From Burkholderiaceae bacterium (GTDB lineage: Bacteria > Pseudomonadota > Gammaproteobacteria > Burkholderiales > Burkholderiaceae_C), in NCBI GenBank assembly GCA_024235995.1, contig JACKLI010000001.1:3634318-3698317 (forward strand): a DNA stretch of 64,000 bases, read 5' to 3'. This document shows, piece by piece, positions 17,563-26,916 of this stretch; position 1 is the stretch's first letter; the number at the start of each line of letters is the position of its first letter. The position numbers were made by a program, and so were the translations under genes. A model generated the notes under the pieces. That model had not been told where the DNA came from. It was given only the letters and a program-made list of their open reading frames with translations, and ran no database searches.

Positions 17563-18182
17563 GCGCCCTTCCCGTCCGTGCGCGCCACGGCGGCGCTGCG
17601 GGTGTCGGGCGCGGCCGGCGTCTTGCCGCCCACCTCGAAGAAGGTGTAGGACAAGGTGATGGTCGCCACGTCCTTGGGCAGGCGCGAGTCGATCACGAAC
17701 ACCACCGGCCACTCGCGTTTCTCGCCCGGCTCCAGCGTGTACTGGTTGAAGCAGAAGCACTCCACCTTGTTGAAGTGCGGCGCGGCCTGCCGCGGCGCAT
17801 AGCTGGGAATGGCCTGTGCCGTGACGCGGTGGTCCTGCACGTTCTGGAACTCGTACATCACCGTGGACAGCTCGCCCGGATGGACCTTCAGGCTGCGCAG
17901 CGCGGGCTTGAACCTGAAGGCGCCACGCGCGTTGGCGTCGAACTCGACGGTGATGGTGCGGCTGCGGTCGACCTGGGTGTTGGCCGCCACGCGCCGTGCC
18001 TCCTCGCCGGTGGCGGCTGCGTCGCCAGGCAGCGCGCCGCCCGAGAGCGTCAGGATGTTGATGCCCGTCACCTCGCAGATGGTGCGGTACAGGGGGATCA
18101 GCGCATAGCCGAAGGCGAACATGCCGGCGGCCACCACCGCCAGCTTGCCCACCATCCTGAGGTTTTCAAGCCGCAAGCTCAT
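17559..18182 (-). CDS. ctaG: Cytochrome c oxidase assembly protein CtaG/Cox11
   Basis: Membrane-anchored copper chaperone that forms the CuB site in subunit I. 207 aa: N-terminal helix (VGKLAVVAAGMFAFGYALIPLY), first conserved Cys in RTICEVTGIN, then an immunoglobulin-like periplasmic domain with the copper-binding CFCF motif in NKVECFCFNQYTLEPGE. All expected Cox11 elements are present. Overlaps the DUF2970 start and follows the 43-aa protein gene by 12 bases. Confidence 0.96.
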   Translation of the reverse strand: MSLRLENLRMVGKLAVVAAGMFAFGYALIPLYRTICEVTGINILTLSGGALPGDAAATGEEARRVAANTQVDRSRTITVEFDANARGAFRFKPALRSLKVHPGELSTVMYEFQNVQDHRVTAQAIPSYAPRQAAPHFNKVECFCFNQYTLEPGEKREWPVVFVIDSRLPKDVATITLSYTFFEVGGKTPAAPDTRSAAVARTDGKGA

Positions 18183-18194
18183 CGCGCCACGCCC

Positions 18195-18326
18195 TCAATG
18201 CCCCAGCAGCATGTAGCGCCGCACCACGAAGCCGATCAGCAGCACCGCCACCACGCTGGCCAGGATCAAGCCCAGCCGCACGTTGCGCCGGCGCAGTTCG
18301 CGCTGTTCGGGCGTGTCCTTCGTCAT
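18195..18326 (-). CDS. Cytochrome oxidase small assembly protein (43 aa)
   Basis: Very short gene of 43 aa: charged N-terminus (MTKDTPEQRELRRRN) and a single membrane helix (LGLILASVVAVLLIGFVV), then RRYMLLGH. Short proteins of this size and design lie between ctaD and ctaG in many Burkholderiales. Spacing of 29 bases from ctaD and 12 from ctaG supports a real operon member. Role inferred from position only. Confidence 0.78.
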   Translation of the reverse strand: MTKDTPEQRELRRRNVRLGLILASVVAVLLIGFVVRRYMLLGH

Positions 18327-18355
18327 GGCCGCGGTCCGCTCGCCTGGGGTTCGTG

Positions 18356-19987
18356 TCAGGCGACGATGCGGGTGGCCGACGCATCCAGCTTGGGCGGCGT
18401 CTCGAAGGTGTGGAAGGGCGCCGGCGAGGGCACTTCCCACTCCAGGCCTTCGGCGCCTTCCCAGGGCTTCTGGGGCGCGGGCTCGCCCTTGCCGCGCAGC
18501 ATGGGCAGCGCGACGGCGAAGAAGAAGTACAGCTGCGCGGCGCCGAAGAAGAAGGCGCCGATGGACGCGATCATGTTGAAGTCGGCGAACTGCATGGGGT
18601 AGTCGGCGTAGCGGCGCGGCATGCCGGCCAGGCCCAGGAAGTGCATCGGGAAGAAGGCGACGTTGAACGACACCATGGACCACCAGAAGTGGATCTTGCC
18701 GCGCGTCTCGTTGTACATCACGCCGGTCCACTTGGGCGACCAGTAGTAGTAGGCGCCGAAGATGGCGAACAGCGAGCCGGCCACCAGCACGTAGTGGAAG
18801 TGGGCGATGATGTAGTAGGTGTCCTGGATCTGGGTGTCGATCGGCACCACGGCCGGGATCACGCCGGTGAAGCCGCCGATGGTGAACACGAAGATGAAGC
18901 CCACGGCCCACAGCATGGGGGTCTCGAACGTCATGGAGCCGCGCCACATGGTGGCCGTCCAGTTGAACACCTTCACGCCGGTGGGAATGGCGATCAGCAT
19001 GGTGCCGTACATGAAGAACAGCTGGCCCGTGACCGGCATGCCGACGGTGAACATGTGGTGCGCCCAGACGATCAGCGACAGCGTGGCGATGGAGGCCAGC
19101 GCGTAGACCATCGAGGTGTAGCCGAACAGCTTCTTGCGCGCGAAGGTGGGCACGATCTGGCTGATCATGCCGAAGGCCGGCAGGATCATGATGTAGACCT
19201 CGGGGTGGCCGAAGAACCAGAAGATGTGCTGGTACATCACCGGGTCGCCCCCGCCGGCGGCGTTGAAGAAGCTGGTGCCGAAGTGGCGGTCGGTCAGCGT
19301 CATGGTGATGGCGCCGGCGAACACCGGCATCACGGCGATCAGCAGGTAGGCGGTGATCAGCCAGCTCCAGCAGAACATGGGCATCTTCATCAGCGTCATG
19401 CCGGGCGCGCGCATGTTCAGGATGGTGACGATGATGTTGATGGCGCCCATGATGGAGGACGCGCCCATGATGTGCAGCGAGAAGATGGCCGCGTCCAGCG
19501 ACATCGGCATCTGCGCCGACAGCGGGGCGTACAGCGTCCAGCCGCCGGCGGGCGCGCCGCCGGGCATGAAGAAGGTGGACGCCAGCGTGATGCCGGCCGG
19601 GATCAGCAGCCAGAAGCTGAGGTTGTTCATGCGCGCGAAGGCCATGTCCGAGGCGCCGATCTGCAGCGGCACCATCCAGTTGGCGAAGCCCACGAAGGCC
19701 GGCATGATGGCGCCGAACACCATGATCAGCCCGTGCATGGTGGTGAACGAGTTGAACATCTCCGGGTTGACGATCTGCAGGCCGGGCTCGAACAGCTCGG
19801 CGCGGATCAGCATGGCCAGCAACCCGCCCACCATCAGCATGGTGAACGAGAACAGCAGGTACATCGTGCCGATGTCCTTGTGGTTGGTGGCGAACACCCA
19901 GCGGCGCCAGCCCGTCGGCGCGTGGCCGTGATCGTCATGCGCGTGATCGAGGTGACCGGCGTGGGGGTTGGGAAGTACGGCGCTCAT
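18356..19987 (-). CDS. ctaD: Cytochrome c oxidase subunit I
   Basis: Catalytic heme-copper subunit, 543 aa, twelve membrane helices. Key residues: the His-Tyr crosslink and CuB ligand in FFGHPEVYIMILPAFG, the CuB histidines in WAHHMFTVG, and heme a / a3 ligands in AHFHYVL and the N-terminal TMHGLIMVFGA. The D-channel region NWMVPLQIGASDMAF is intact. Second gene of the operon after ctaC; reduces O2 to water with proton pumping. Confidence 0.97.
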   Translation of the reverse strand: MSAVLPNPHAGHLDHAHDDHGHAPTGWRRWVFATNHKDIGTMYLLFSFTMLMVGGLLAMLIRAELFEPGLQIVNPEMFNSFTTMHGLIMVFGAIMPAFVGFANWMVPLQIGASDMAFARMNNLSFWLLIPAGITLASTFFMPGGAPAGGWTLYAPLSAQMPMSLDAAIFSLHIMGASSIMGAINIIVTILNMRAPGMTLMKMPMFCWSWLITAYLLIAVMPVFAGAITMTLTDRHFGTSFFNAAGGGDPVMYQHIFWFFGHPEVYIMILPAFGMISQIVPTFARKKLFGYTSMVYALASIATLSLIVWAHHMFTVGMPVTGQLFFMYGTMLIAIPTGVKVFNWTATMWRGSMTFETPMLWAVGFIFVFTIGGFTGVIPAVVPIDTQIQDTYYIIAHFHYVLVAGSLFAIFGAYYYWSPKWTGVMYNETRGKIHFWWSMVSFNVAFFPMHFLGLAGMPRRYADYPMQFADFNMIASIGAFFFGAAQLYFFFAVALPMLRGKGEPAPQKPWEGAEGLEWEVPSPAPFHTFETPPKLDASATRIVA

Positions 19988-20049
19988 GGAGATTTCTCCG
20001 GATATCAGGCTTGTTCGATGGAAGGGGCGTCAGGAGGCGGCGGCCCGGC

Positions 20050-21240
20050 TCAACCGGGGAACTTGCCGGTCCGGGCGGCCGCGAACTGGGACGGCTGGAC
20101 GAGCTGCCCGGTCGCATTGCTCCAGTGGTTCTTGGTGTAGGTGACCACCGCGGCCAGTTCCACGTCGGACAGTTGCTTCCAGGAAGGCATGGCGCCGTTC
20201 AGGCGGCCTTCCAGCACCACGTGCATCTGCTCGGCCGCCGGGCCGTTGACGATGGCGCTGCCGTCCAGCGGCTTGATGGCCCCGCCGCCCTTGCCGTTTT
20301 CCTGGTGGCAGGCGGCGCAGTTGGCGGCGTACACCTTGGCGCCGCGGGCCTCCAGCTCGGCCAGGGTCCAGACCTTGCCGGGGTCGTCGGCGGCCGCGGC
20401 CATCTTCTTGTTCTGCGCCTCGACCCACGCGGTGTACTCTTCCTGCGGCAGCACCTTCACGTGGATGGGCATGTAGGCGTGCTCCTTGCCGCACAGCTCG
20501 GCGCACTGGCCGTAGTAGTCGCCCGCCTTCTCGGCGCGGAACCAGGTGTCGCGCACGAAGCCGGGAATGGCGTCCTGCTTGACGCCGAAGGCCGGCACGA
20601 ACCAGGCGTGGATCACGTCGTTGGCCGTGACGATGACGCGCACCTTCTTGTTCACCGGCACCACCAGCGGGTGGTCGACCTTCAGCAGGTAGTCGTCGCC
20701 GGCCGGGGTGCCGGCGTCCGACAGCGCGCGCTGCGACGAGTCGAGCGTGGACAGGAAGGAAATGCCCTCGCCCTCGCCCGTCAGGTAGTCGTAGCCCCAC
20801 TTCCACTGGTAGCCGGTGGCCTTGATGGTGAGGTCGGGGTTGCTGGTGTCCTTCTGCGCGATGATGACCTTGGTGGCCGGCGCCGCCATGCCGATGACGA
20901 TGAGGAACGGCACCACGGTCCAGGCGATCTCGACCACCAGCGACTCGTGGAAGTGCGCCGACTTGGCGCCGCGCGACTTGCGGTGGTGCCAGATGGAGTA
21001 CGACATGACGCCGAACACGCCGATGAAGATCACCGTGCAGATGATCAGCAGCATCCAGTGCAGCTCGTGCTGGGCCTGCGAGATCTGGGTGACGCCGGTC
21101 GTCAGGTTGAGCTGATTCACGCCCGGGCCACCGGGCAGATCGTTCACCTTGGCCGCGTGCGCGGCGGTGGCGGCCCAAGCCATCAGTGCGACGGCGCTGT
21201 GGCCGGCCATGCCCGCCACGGTTTTCATCATGCTCTTCAT
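20050..21240 (-). CDS. ctaC: Cytochrome c oxidase subunit II with fused cytochrome c domain (caa3 type)
   Basis: Electron-entry subunit, 396 aa, longer than a plain subunit II because a mono-heme cytochrome c domain is fused at the C-terminus. Order: signal peptide, two membrane helices (about 60-80 and 105-125), cupredoxin domain with the CuA motif CAELCGKEHAYMP (near 245), then the heme motif CAACH (near 308) with Met in GAMPSWKQLSD. Start ATG 21240 is chosen over the longer frame to 21360. First gene of the operon. Confidence 0.95.
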   Translation of the reverse strand: MKSMMKTVAGMAGHSAVALMAWAATAAHAAKVNDLPGGPGVNQLNLTTGVTQISQAQHELHWMLLIICTVIFIGVFGVMSYSIWHHRKSRGAKSAHFHESLVVEIAWTVVPFLIVIGMAAPATKVIIAQKDTSNPDLTIKATGYQWKWGYDYLTGEGEGISFLSTLDSSQRALSDAGTPAGDDYLLKVDHPLVVPVNKKVRVIVTANDVIHAWFVPAFGVKQDAIPGFVRDTWFRAEKAGDYYGQCAELCGKEHAYMPIHVKVLPQEEYTAWVEAQNKKMAAAADDPGKVWTLAELEARGAKVYAANCAACHQENGKGGGAIKPLDGSAIVNGPAAEQMHVVLEGRLNGAMPSWKQLSDVELAAVVTYTKNHWSNATGQLVQPSQFAAARTGKFPG

Positions 21241-21466
21241 CGTGTCACGTCTTCCACAAACACAAACCTTATGCGCCCGTTGGCCGGCGGCCACGAGACA
21301 CCCGGACCGCAGCAGGCACTGCCATCGCGCCAGGCCCTGCCCGTGCGTCGCATCACGCATCGTCGGTCATTGCAGCGCGGCAACCCGCGGCGCCGCGCCT
21401 TCCATGCGTGGTTGGACATAAGTTTAACCGACTCGCAACTCCAATCTCGACGTTCCGTGACAAATC

Positions 21467-22384
21467 TCAAGGCTTGCGCACCGGCGCGGAACTCTCGCGC
21501 AACGATGCGCGCGTGCGGTGCACCGTCAGTCCCTCGCGCGGCGCGCCGCGCTGCGCCGAGGGCCGCAGCGCGTGGCCGTAGATGATTTCGAACGTCAATT
21601 CGAGCGGCGCACCGGCGTCCCCCCGCAGCCGTTGGTCCAGCCCCGCCTCCAGGCGCCGCCGCCACGCGGGGGCGCGCAGGCCGCCGAAGCGCTGCGGATG
21701 CAGGTTGCGCCCCAGCCCGCGCAGCTCGGCCAGCAGGCGCGCCGGCGTGTCGAAGGACAGCGTGATGTGCTCCATGTCCATCACCGGATCGGCAAAGCCG
21801 GCCATGGCCAGCTGGTCGCCCCAGTCGTGCATGTCGGTGAAGTCCTGCACCGGCGGCGGCCAGCCCTGCTCGGCGTACAGCGCACGCAGCTCGCGCAGGG
21901 TGTCGGGCCCGAAGCACGAGAACATCAGAAAGCCGTCGGGCGCCAGCGCGCGCCGCCATTCGGCCATCAGCGCCTGCGGGTCGGCGTGGTGGTGGGCCAG
22001 CATGTTGGCCCAAAGCAACTGCGCGGCACCCTCCGGCGCGGCGCGCACCACCTGCACGCCGGGTGCCCCCCGGCGCCCGGGCAGCAGGCGTTGCCACCAG
22101 TGCTTTGCTCCTGATTCGGAAGCATCTGGCGCGCTCTGTGCCTGGGCTACGACCTCGAAACACTCCGCATCCGGGTAGTGCGCCGCCACCCGCGCGCGCG
22201 CCTGCTGGCCGCCGCCCACGGGCTCCCAGTGCACCCACTGGGTGACGGGCAGGCGAATCCAGGGCAGGCGCTCGGCCATGCGGCGGGCCACCTCCTGGTG
22301 CAGCCAGGGCGAATCGGGGTGGGGCAACGCGGCCCAGCGCCGGGCGGCGACGGGGTCGATGGTGGGGGGGCGATCGGAAGGCAT
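21467..22384 (-). CDS. SAM-dependent methyltransferase, BioC-like
   Basis: Cytosolic methyltransferase of 305 aa; start ATG 22384. The N-terminal DPVAARRWAALPHPDSPWLHQEVARRM part is typical of the BioC-like methyltransferases of Burkholderiales. The class I motifs are degenerate: the SAM motif I is not a clean GxGxG. ALAPDGFLMFSCFGPDTLREL and DMHDWGDQLAMAGFADPVMDMEH are the conserved later segments. BioC methylates malonyl-ACP in biotin synthesis; a related but distinct substrate is possible. Divergent from comF. Confidence 0.75.
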   Translation of the reverse strand: MPSDRPPTIDPVAARRWAALPHPDSPWLHQEVARRMAERLPWIRLPVTQWVHWEPVGGGQQARARVAAHYPDAECFEVVAQAQSAPDASESGAKHWWQRLLPGRRGAPGVQVVRAAPEGAAQLLWANMLAHHHADPQALMAEWRRALAPDGFLMFSCFGPDTLRELRALYAEQGWPPPVQDFTDMHDWGDQLAMAGFADPVMDMEHITLSFDTPARLLAELRGLGRNLHPQRFGGLRAPAWRRRLEAGLDQRLRGDAGAPLELTFEIIYGHALRPSAQRGAPREGLTVHRTRASLRESSAPVRKP

Positions 22385-22459
22385 GGGCTTGCCGCCGCAG
22401 TATATTGACCCGCACCCCGACCCACCCCACCCACCCCGTCGCCGCGCACGCCGCCCCCG

Positions 22460-23161
22460 ATGCTCGCCCGCCTGCTCTCCCCCGGCGCCTGGCCCAGCCG
22501 CTGCGCCGTCTGCCACCGCTGGCCCGCGCAGACCATCTGCCCGAGCTGCGCTGGGCGTTTTGCCCCGGCGCAGGCGCGCTGCCCAACCTGCGCGCTGCCG
22601 GTGGCGCCGGGCGTGACGCGCTGCGGCGCCTGCCTGGCGGCGCCCCCGCCGCTGGAGCGCTGCCTGGTCGCCGCCGCCTACCAGTGGCCATGGTCGGGGC
22701 TGATCGCGCGGCTGAAGTTCCAGCAGGACGTGGGCCTGGCCGGGCCGCTGGCCGCCCTGCTGCGGCAGGCACCGGGCGTGGCCGAGGCGCTGGCGCAGGC
22801 CGACTGGGTGCTGCCCATGCCGCTGGCGCGCGAGCGCCTGGCCGAGCGCGGCCACAACCCGGCGCTGCTGCTGGCACGCGCCCTGGCGCCCGAGCGTTGC
22901 CGAAGCGCCTGGCTGCTGCGCGTGCGCGACACCCCGCCGCAGCGCGGCCTGAGCCGCGCCGAGCGCCTGCGCAACGTGCGCGGCGCCTTCGCGCTGGCGC
23001 CGCGCCACGCGGGCGCGCTGCAGGGGCGGTGCGTGGTGCTGGTCGACGACGTGATGACCACCGGCGCCAGCCTGAACGAGGCGGCCCGCACCCTGCGCCA
23101 AGCCGCCGCGCCGGCGCACGTCACCGCGCTGGCGCTGGCACGCACCGAAATGCCGGACTGA
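22460..23161 (+). CDS. comF: ComF family protein (phosphoribosyltransferase fold)
   Basis: Protein of 233 aa. N-terminal zinc-finger-like part with four CxxC pairs (CAVC, CPSC, CPTC, CGAC in the first 65 residues) and a C-terminal type I phosphoribosyltransferase domain with the PRPP loop VVLVDDVMTTGASLNEA. ComF family members act in DNA uptake for natural transformation; in many bacteria the exact biochemical role is open. Head-to-head with the BioC-like gene, 14 bases before trmL. Confidence 0.92.
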   Translation: MLARLLSPGAWPSRCAVCHRWPAQTICPSCAGRFAPAQARCPTCALPVAPGVTRCGACLAAPPPLERCLVAAAYQWPWSGLIARLKFQQDVGLAGPLAALLRQAPGVAEALAQADWVLPMPLARERLAERGHNPALLLARALAPERCRSAWLLRVRDTPPQRGLSRAERLRNVRGAFALAPRHAGALQGRCVVLVDDVMTTGASLNEAARTLRQAAAPAHVTALALARTEMPD

Positions 23162-23175
23162 GACAATCGCCGGCC

Positions 23176-23652
23176 ATGTTCCACATCGTCCTGGTCGAAC
23201 CCGAGATCCCGCCCAACACCGGCAACGTCATCCGCCTGGCGGCCAACACCGGGTGCGACCTGCACCTGATCGAGCCGCTGGGCTTTTCGATGGACGACAA
23301 GCTGCTGCGCCGCGCGGGGCTGGACTACCACGAGTACACCGCCGTGCGCCGCCACGCCGGCTGGGACGCCTTCGTCGCCGCCGAGCGGCCCGACGCGGCG
23401 CGGCTGTTCGCGCTCACCACCCAGGGCACGCGCCGGCTGCACGAGGTGGCGTTCGCCCCCGGCGACTGGCTGGTGTTCGGCTCCGAGACGCGGGGCTTGC
23501 CGCCGGCCCTGCGCGCGCGCCTGGCGCCCCGGCAGCAGCTGCGCCTGCCCATGCGGCCCGATCAGCGCAGCCTGAACCTGTCCAACGCCGTGGCCGTCAG
23601 CGTGTTCGAGGCCTGGCGCCAGAACGGCTTTGCCGGCGCCGCCCAGGCGTGA
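23176..23652 (+). CDS. trmL: tRNA (cytidine/uridine-2'-O-)-methyltransferase TrmL
   Basis: SPOUT-class methyltransferase modifying the wobble base 34 of tRNA-Leu isoacceptors. 158 aa, the family length. Motif 1 is IPPNTGNVIRLAANTGCDLHLIEPLGF, split at 10-40; motif 2 includes VFGSETRGLPP; motif 3 is LRLPMRPDQRSLNLSNAVA split near 130. All catalytic elements of the trefoil-knot site are visible. Start ATG 23176, 14 bases after comF. Confidence 0.95.
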   Translation: MFHIVLVEPEIPPNTGNVIRLAANTGCDLHLIEPLGFSMDDKLLRRAGLDYHEYTAVRRHAGWDAFVAAERPDAARLFALTTQGTRRLHEVAFAPGDWLVFGSETRGLPPALRARLAPRQQLRLPMRPDQRSLNLSNAVAVSVFEAWRQNGFAGAAQA

Positions 23653-23658
23653 AGGCAT

Positions 23659-24111
23659 TCAGGTGTAGTAGCGCGCCACCGTCTCGGCCACGCACACGGG
23701 CTTGTCGCTGCCCTCGCGCTCGAGGGTGTTTTGCCAGACCAGTTGCTGGCCGCCCTCGATGGGCGTGGCCTGCAGCAGCTGCATGCGCGAGCGCAGGCGG
23801 CTGCCCACCGGCACGGGCGCGGTGAAGCGCACCTTGTTCAGCCCGTAGTTGACGCCCATGCGCACGTCGCCCACCTTCAGGGTGCGCTGCGAGAAGCCGG
23901 CCACCAGCGACAGCGTCAGAAAGCCGTGCGCGATGGGCGCGCCGAACGGCCCGGCGGCGGCGCGCTCGACATCGACGTGGATCCACTGGTGGTCGCCCGT
24001 GGCGTCGGCGAACTGGTTGATGTGCTGTTGGGTCACCGTGTGCCAGTCGCTCACGGCCACTTCCTGGCCGACGCAGGCGACCAGCTGGGCAAGGGTGTCG
24101 AAGGTTTTCAT
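23659..24111 (-). CDS. MaoC family (R)-specific enoyl-CoA hydratase-like protein
   Basis: Hot-dog fold hydratase/dehydratase, 150 aa, single-domain length. The hydratase motif is visible: Asp and His in FADATGDHQWIHVD and the following APIAHGFLTLSL. Such proteins hydrate (R)-enoyl-CoA for polyhydroxyalkanoate or fatty acid metabolism; the true substrate is not shown by sequence. Convergent with trmL (6 bases between stops). Confidence 0.9.
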   Translation of the reverse strand: MKTFDTLAQLVACVGQEVAVSDWHTVTQQHINQFADATGDHQWIHVDVERAAAGPFGAPIAHGFLTLSLVAGFSQRTLKVGDVRMGVNYGLNKVRFTAPVPVGSRLRSRMQLLQATPIEGGQQLVWQNTLEREGSDKPVCVAETVARYYT

Positions 24112-24146
24112 GCGGGCAATTTACCGAAAGCGGGGGGCAAGATGAG

Positions 24147-24773
24147 TCATGGATGAGACTGGTCGAGCCAGCGGCACAGGTCCTGCCACTGCTCCAGGTC
24201 GCGCTGCACGCGGCCGGGCGCGACGTCGAACAGCGTCAGGCCGCGCGCCGCCAGGTGCACGTAGTTTTGCGTCGGCCGCAGCTGCGCCAGCACCGGCAGG
24301 CCCAGGTCGTGGGTGAACTGGCGCAACTGCTCGGCCGCCAGCGTGCGCTCGTCCACGCGCATGCCGACCAGGCCCAGCGCCGGCCCGCCGTGCCCGCGCA
24401 GGGCTTGCAGCTCGTCGATGAATTCGCGCGTGGCGTAGATGTCGAAGATGCTGGGCTGCAGCGGCACCAGCACGCGGTCGGCCAGGCGCAGGGCGTCCTT
24501 GAGCTGCAGGCCGCGCAGGCCGGCGGGCGTGTCCAGCACCACGTGGGTGGTGCCCCTGGGCGGGCGCACGATGAAGTCGCGCTGCACGTCCCAGGTGCCG
24601 ATGGGACGGGCCGCCTCGGGGCGCAGGCCCAGCCACAGGCGCGCCGACTGCTGGCGATCCACGTCGCCCAGCATCACGGCGTGGCCGCGGCTGGCCCAGT
24701 AGCCCGCGACGTTGGTGGCCAGCGTGGACTTGCCCACGCCGCCCTTGGGATTGGCAATGACGACCACCGGCAT
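24147..24773 (-). CDS. ParA-like P-loop ATPase
   Basis: Cytosolic deviant-Walker ATPase of 208 aa. The Walker A is PKGGVGKSTLATN at the very N-terminus, with the signature Lys; switch II region VVLDTPAGLRG. The short length and the lack of a ParB partner nearby point to an orphan ParA (positioning of a cell component, or MinD/ParA-like family of Comamonadaceae) rather than the chromosome parAB system. Start ATG 24773; the frame is open further upstream. Confidence 0.85.
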   Translation of the reverse strand: MPVVVIANPKGGVGKSTLATNVAGYWASRGHAVMLGDVDRQQSARLWLGLRPEAARPIGTWDVQRDFIVRPPRGTTHVVLDTPAGLRGLQLKDALRLADRVLVPLQPSIFDIYATREFIDELQALRGHGGPALGLVGMRVDERTLAAEQLRQFTHDLGLPVLAQLRPTQNYVHLAARGLTLFDVAPGRVQRDLEQWQDLCRWLDQSHP

Positions 24774-24978
24774 GACCCGCACCTCCTCGACCGAACAGGG
24801 TTGTGACGCGATGTTAGCCGCTTGCCGGCGCGCCGGGCGCCGGCGCCGCCCGCTCGATAAGATGCGCAGGCCTGCAAGCCCTTGCCCAGCGCCGCCATGG
24901 ACCCGCGCCACCTTACGCCGCCCGCCTCGACCGACGTCCCGCGCGACTGAGCGCCCTCGCCTTCACCCCGCCGATCGC

Positions 24979-26841
24979 ATGGAACACGCCCCGCCCTGGC
25001 TCGTCAACAGCTTCGTCTACCTGGCCGCCTCGGTGCTGGCGGTCACGCTGTCGCGCGCCATCGGCCTGGGCGCCATCATCGGCTACCTGGTGGCGGGCAT
25101 CGTGATCGGGCCCTGGGGCCTGGGGCTGATCGCCAACGTGCAGGACATCCTGCACTTTGCCGAGTTCGGCGTGGTGCTGATGATGTTCCTGGTCGGGCTG
25201 GAGCTGCAGCCGCGCCGCCTGTGGAGCCTGCGCCGCCCCATCTTCGGCTGGGGCAGCGCGCAGGTGCTGGCCTGCGCGCTGGCGATCGGCGCCGCCGCGC
25301 TGGCCCTGGGCGTGGCCTGGCGCACCGCCGTGGTGGCCGGGCTGGGCCTGGCGCTGTCCAGCACGGCGATTGCGCTGCAGGTGCTGGGCGAGCGCAACCT
25401 GATGCGCACCTCGTCCGGCCAGGCAGGCTTTTCCATCCTGCTGTTCCAGGACGTGGCCGCCATTCCCATCCTGGCGCTGCTGCCGCTGCTGGCGGCCCGC
25501 AGCGGCCTGCACGAGGCCGCCGCCGCCGGCCCGCGCTGGCTGGAGGCGCTGAACACCGTGGCCGCCATCGCCGCCATCGTGTTCGGCGGGCGCCTGTTGC
25601 TGCGCCCGGCGCTGCGCTGGATCGCCCGCAGCGGCTCGACCGAGCTGTTCACCGCCGCGGCCCTGCTGCTGCTGGTGGGCATTGCCGGTCTGATGCAGTG
25701 GGTGGGCCTGTCGATGGCGCTGGGCGCCTTCCTGGCCGGCGTGCTGCTGGCCGAGAGCGAGTACCGGCGCGAGCTGGAGACCGACATCGAGCCCTTCAAG
25801 GGCCTCCTGATGGGCCTGTTCTTCGTCGCCGTCGGCATGAGCATCGACTTCGGCGTGCTGCTGGCCTCGCCGGGGTTGATGCTGGCGGCGCTGCTGGGCT
25901 TTCTGGCGTTGAAGATGCTAACGATCGCCGCGCTGGCGCGGCTGCTTGGCCTGCCGCCGCAGGAGCGCCCGGTGTTCACGCTGCTGCTGGCGCAGGGCGG
26001 CGAGTTCGCCTTCGTCGTGTTTCGCGCCGCCGCCGACGTGAACGCGCTGCCGGCCGACGTGGCGTCGCTCCTGGTCGGCGCCGTGGCGCTGTCGATGCTG
26101 CTGACGCCGCTGGCCTTGGTCGCGGTCGACCGCTGGCTGCTGCCGCGCTACGCCAACTGCGGGCGCCCGCCCGCGCCGCCCGAGCTGTCGGAGCCGCAAA
26201 GCGCGCCGGTCATCATCGCCGGCTTCGGCCGCTACGGCCAGATCGTCAGCCGCCTGCTCGGCGCCGAGGGCGTGGCCGTCACCGTGCTCGACCACGACGC
26301 CGAGATGATCGAAGCGGCGCGCGTGCTCGGCTCGCGCGTGTTCTACGGCGACGCCACGCGGCTGGACCTGCTGCGCACCGCCGGCGCGGCCGAGGCGAGG
26401 ATCCTGGTGGTGGCGGTGGACGACGTCGAGCAGTCGCTGGCCATCGTCGACCTGGCGCGCCAGCACTTTCCCCAGCTCGAGCTGGTGGCCCGCGCGCGCG
26501 ACGTCACGCACTGGCACCAGCTGCGGGACCGCGGCGTGATGCGCGTGCAGCGCGAGCTGTTCGAGTCCAGCCTGGTCAGCGGCCGCGGCGTGCTGGAGCT
26601 GCTGGGCGCCAGCGCCGAGGCGGCGCGCTTCAGCGCCGACCGCTTTCGCCACCACAACCTGGCGCTGTTCGAGCAGATGCACCCCTACCACAAGGACCGC
26701 GCCAAGCTGATCTCGGTGATGATGCGCGGGCGCCTGCAGTTCGAGGAGCAGCTGGCCCAGGAGCGCGAGCAGGCCGCCCACGCCGCCGCGGCAAACGCAC
26801 TGCCGCCGGCCGCGCCAAGCGATGGAGCCGAGCGCGCCTGA
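24979..26841 (+). CDS. Monovalent cation:proton antiporter-2 (Kef-type) with RCK domain
   Basis: Inner-membrane K+/H+ (or Na+/H+) antiporter of 620 aa. About 12-13 membrane helices (residues 5-385) with GYLVAGIVIGPWGLG and the SSTAIALQVL helix typical of CPA2, then a cytosolic RCK_N nucleotide-binding domain with GFGRYGQIVSRLL (Rossmann motif near residue 415). The closest named members are KefC/YbaL. No ancillary KefF/KefG gene is adjacent. Start ATG 24979 is the first giving the full first helix. Confidence 0.92.
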   Translation: MEHAPPWLVNSFVYLAASVLAVTLSRAIGLGAIIGYLVAGIVIGPWGLGLIANVQDILHFAEFGVVLMMFLVGLELQPRRLWSLRRPIFGWGSAQVLACALAIGAAALALGVAWRTAVVAGLGLALSSTAIALQVLGERNLMRTSSGQAGFSILLFQDVAAIPILALLPLLAARSGLHEAAAAGPRWLEALNTVAAIAAIVFGGRLLLRPALRWIARSGSTELFTAAALLLLVGIAGLMQWVGLSMALGAFLAGVLLAESEYRRELETDIEPFKGLLMGLFFVAVGMSIDFGVLLASPGLMLAALLGFLALKMLTIAALARLLGLPPQERPVFTLLLAQGGEFAFVVFRAAADVNALPADVASLLVGAVALSMLLTPLALVAVDRWLLPRYANCGRPPAPPELSEPQSAPVIIAGFGRYGQIVSRLLGAEGVAVTVLDHDAEMIEAARVLGSRVFYGDATRLDLLRTAGAAEARILVVAVDDVEQSLAIVDLARQHFPQLELVARARDVTHWHQLRDRGVMRVQRELFESSLVSGRGVLELLGASAEAARFSADRFRHHNLALFEQMHPYHKDRAKLISVMMRGRLQFEEQLAQEREQAAHAAAANALPPAAPSDGAERA

Positions 26842-26916
26842 GCACCCAATCAGCCCGCGGCCCTTGGCTGGCCGGCGCAGGCCGCTATCGACGTTGCAGT
26901 GCCGGGGGAAGGCCGC

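Noticed and set aside
18166..18384. Small leftward frame overlapping ctaG and the 43-aa gene
   Set aside because: Arg/Ala-rich shadow without family features; the 43-aa frame fits the operon better.
22104..22145. Possible eleventh copy of the dispersed repeat inside the BioC-like gene
   Set aside because: Similarity to the consensus is weak and has no TAGCTG anchor; not counted.
24913..25512. Leftward frame inside the antiporter gene
   Set aside because: Gln/Arg/Gly-rich antisense translation, typical of high-GC shadow frames.
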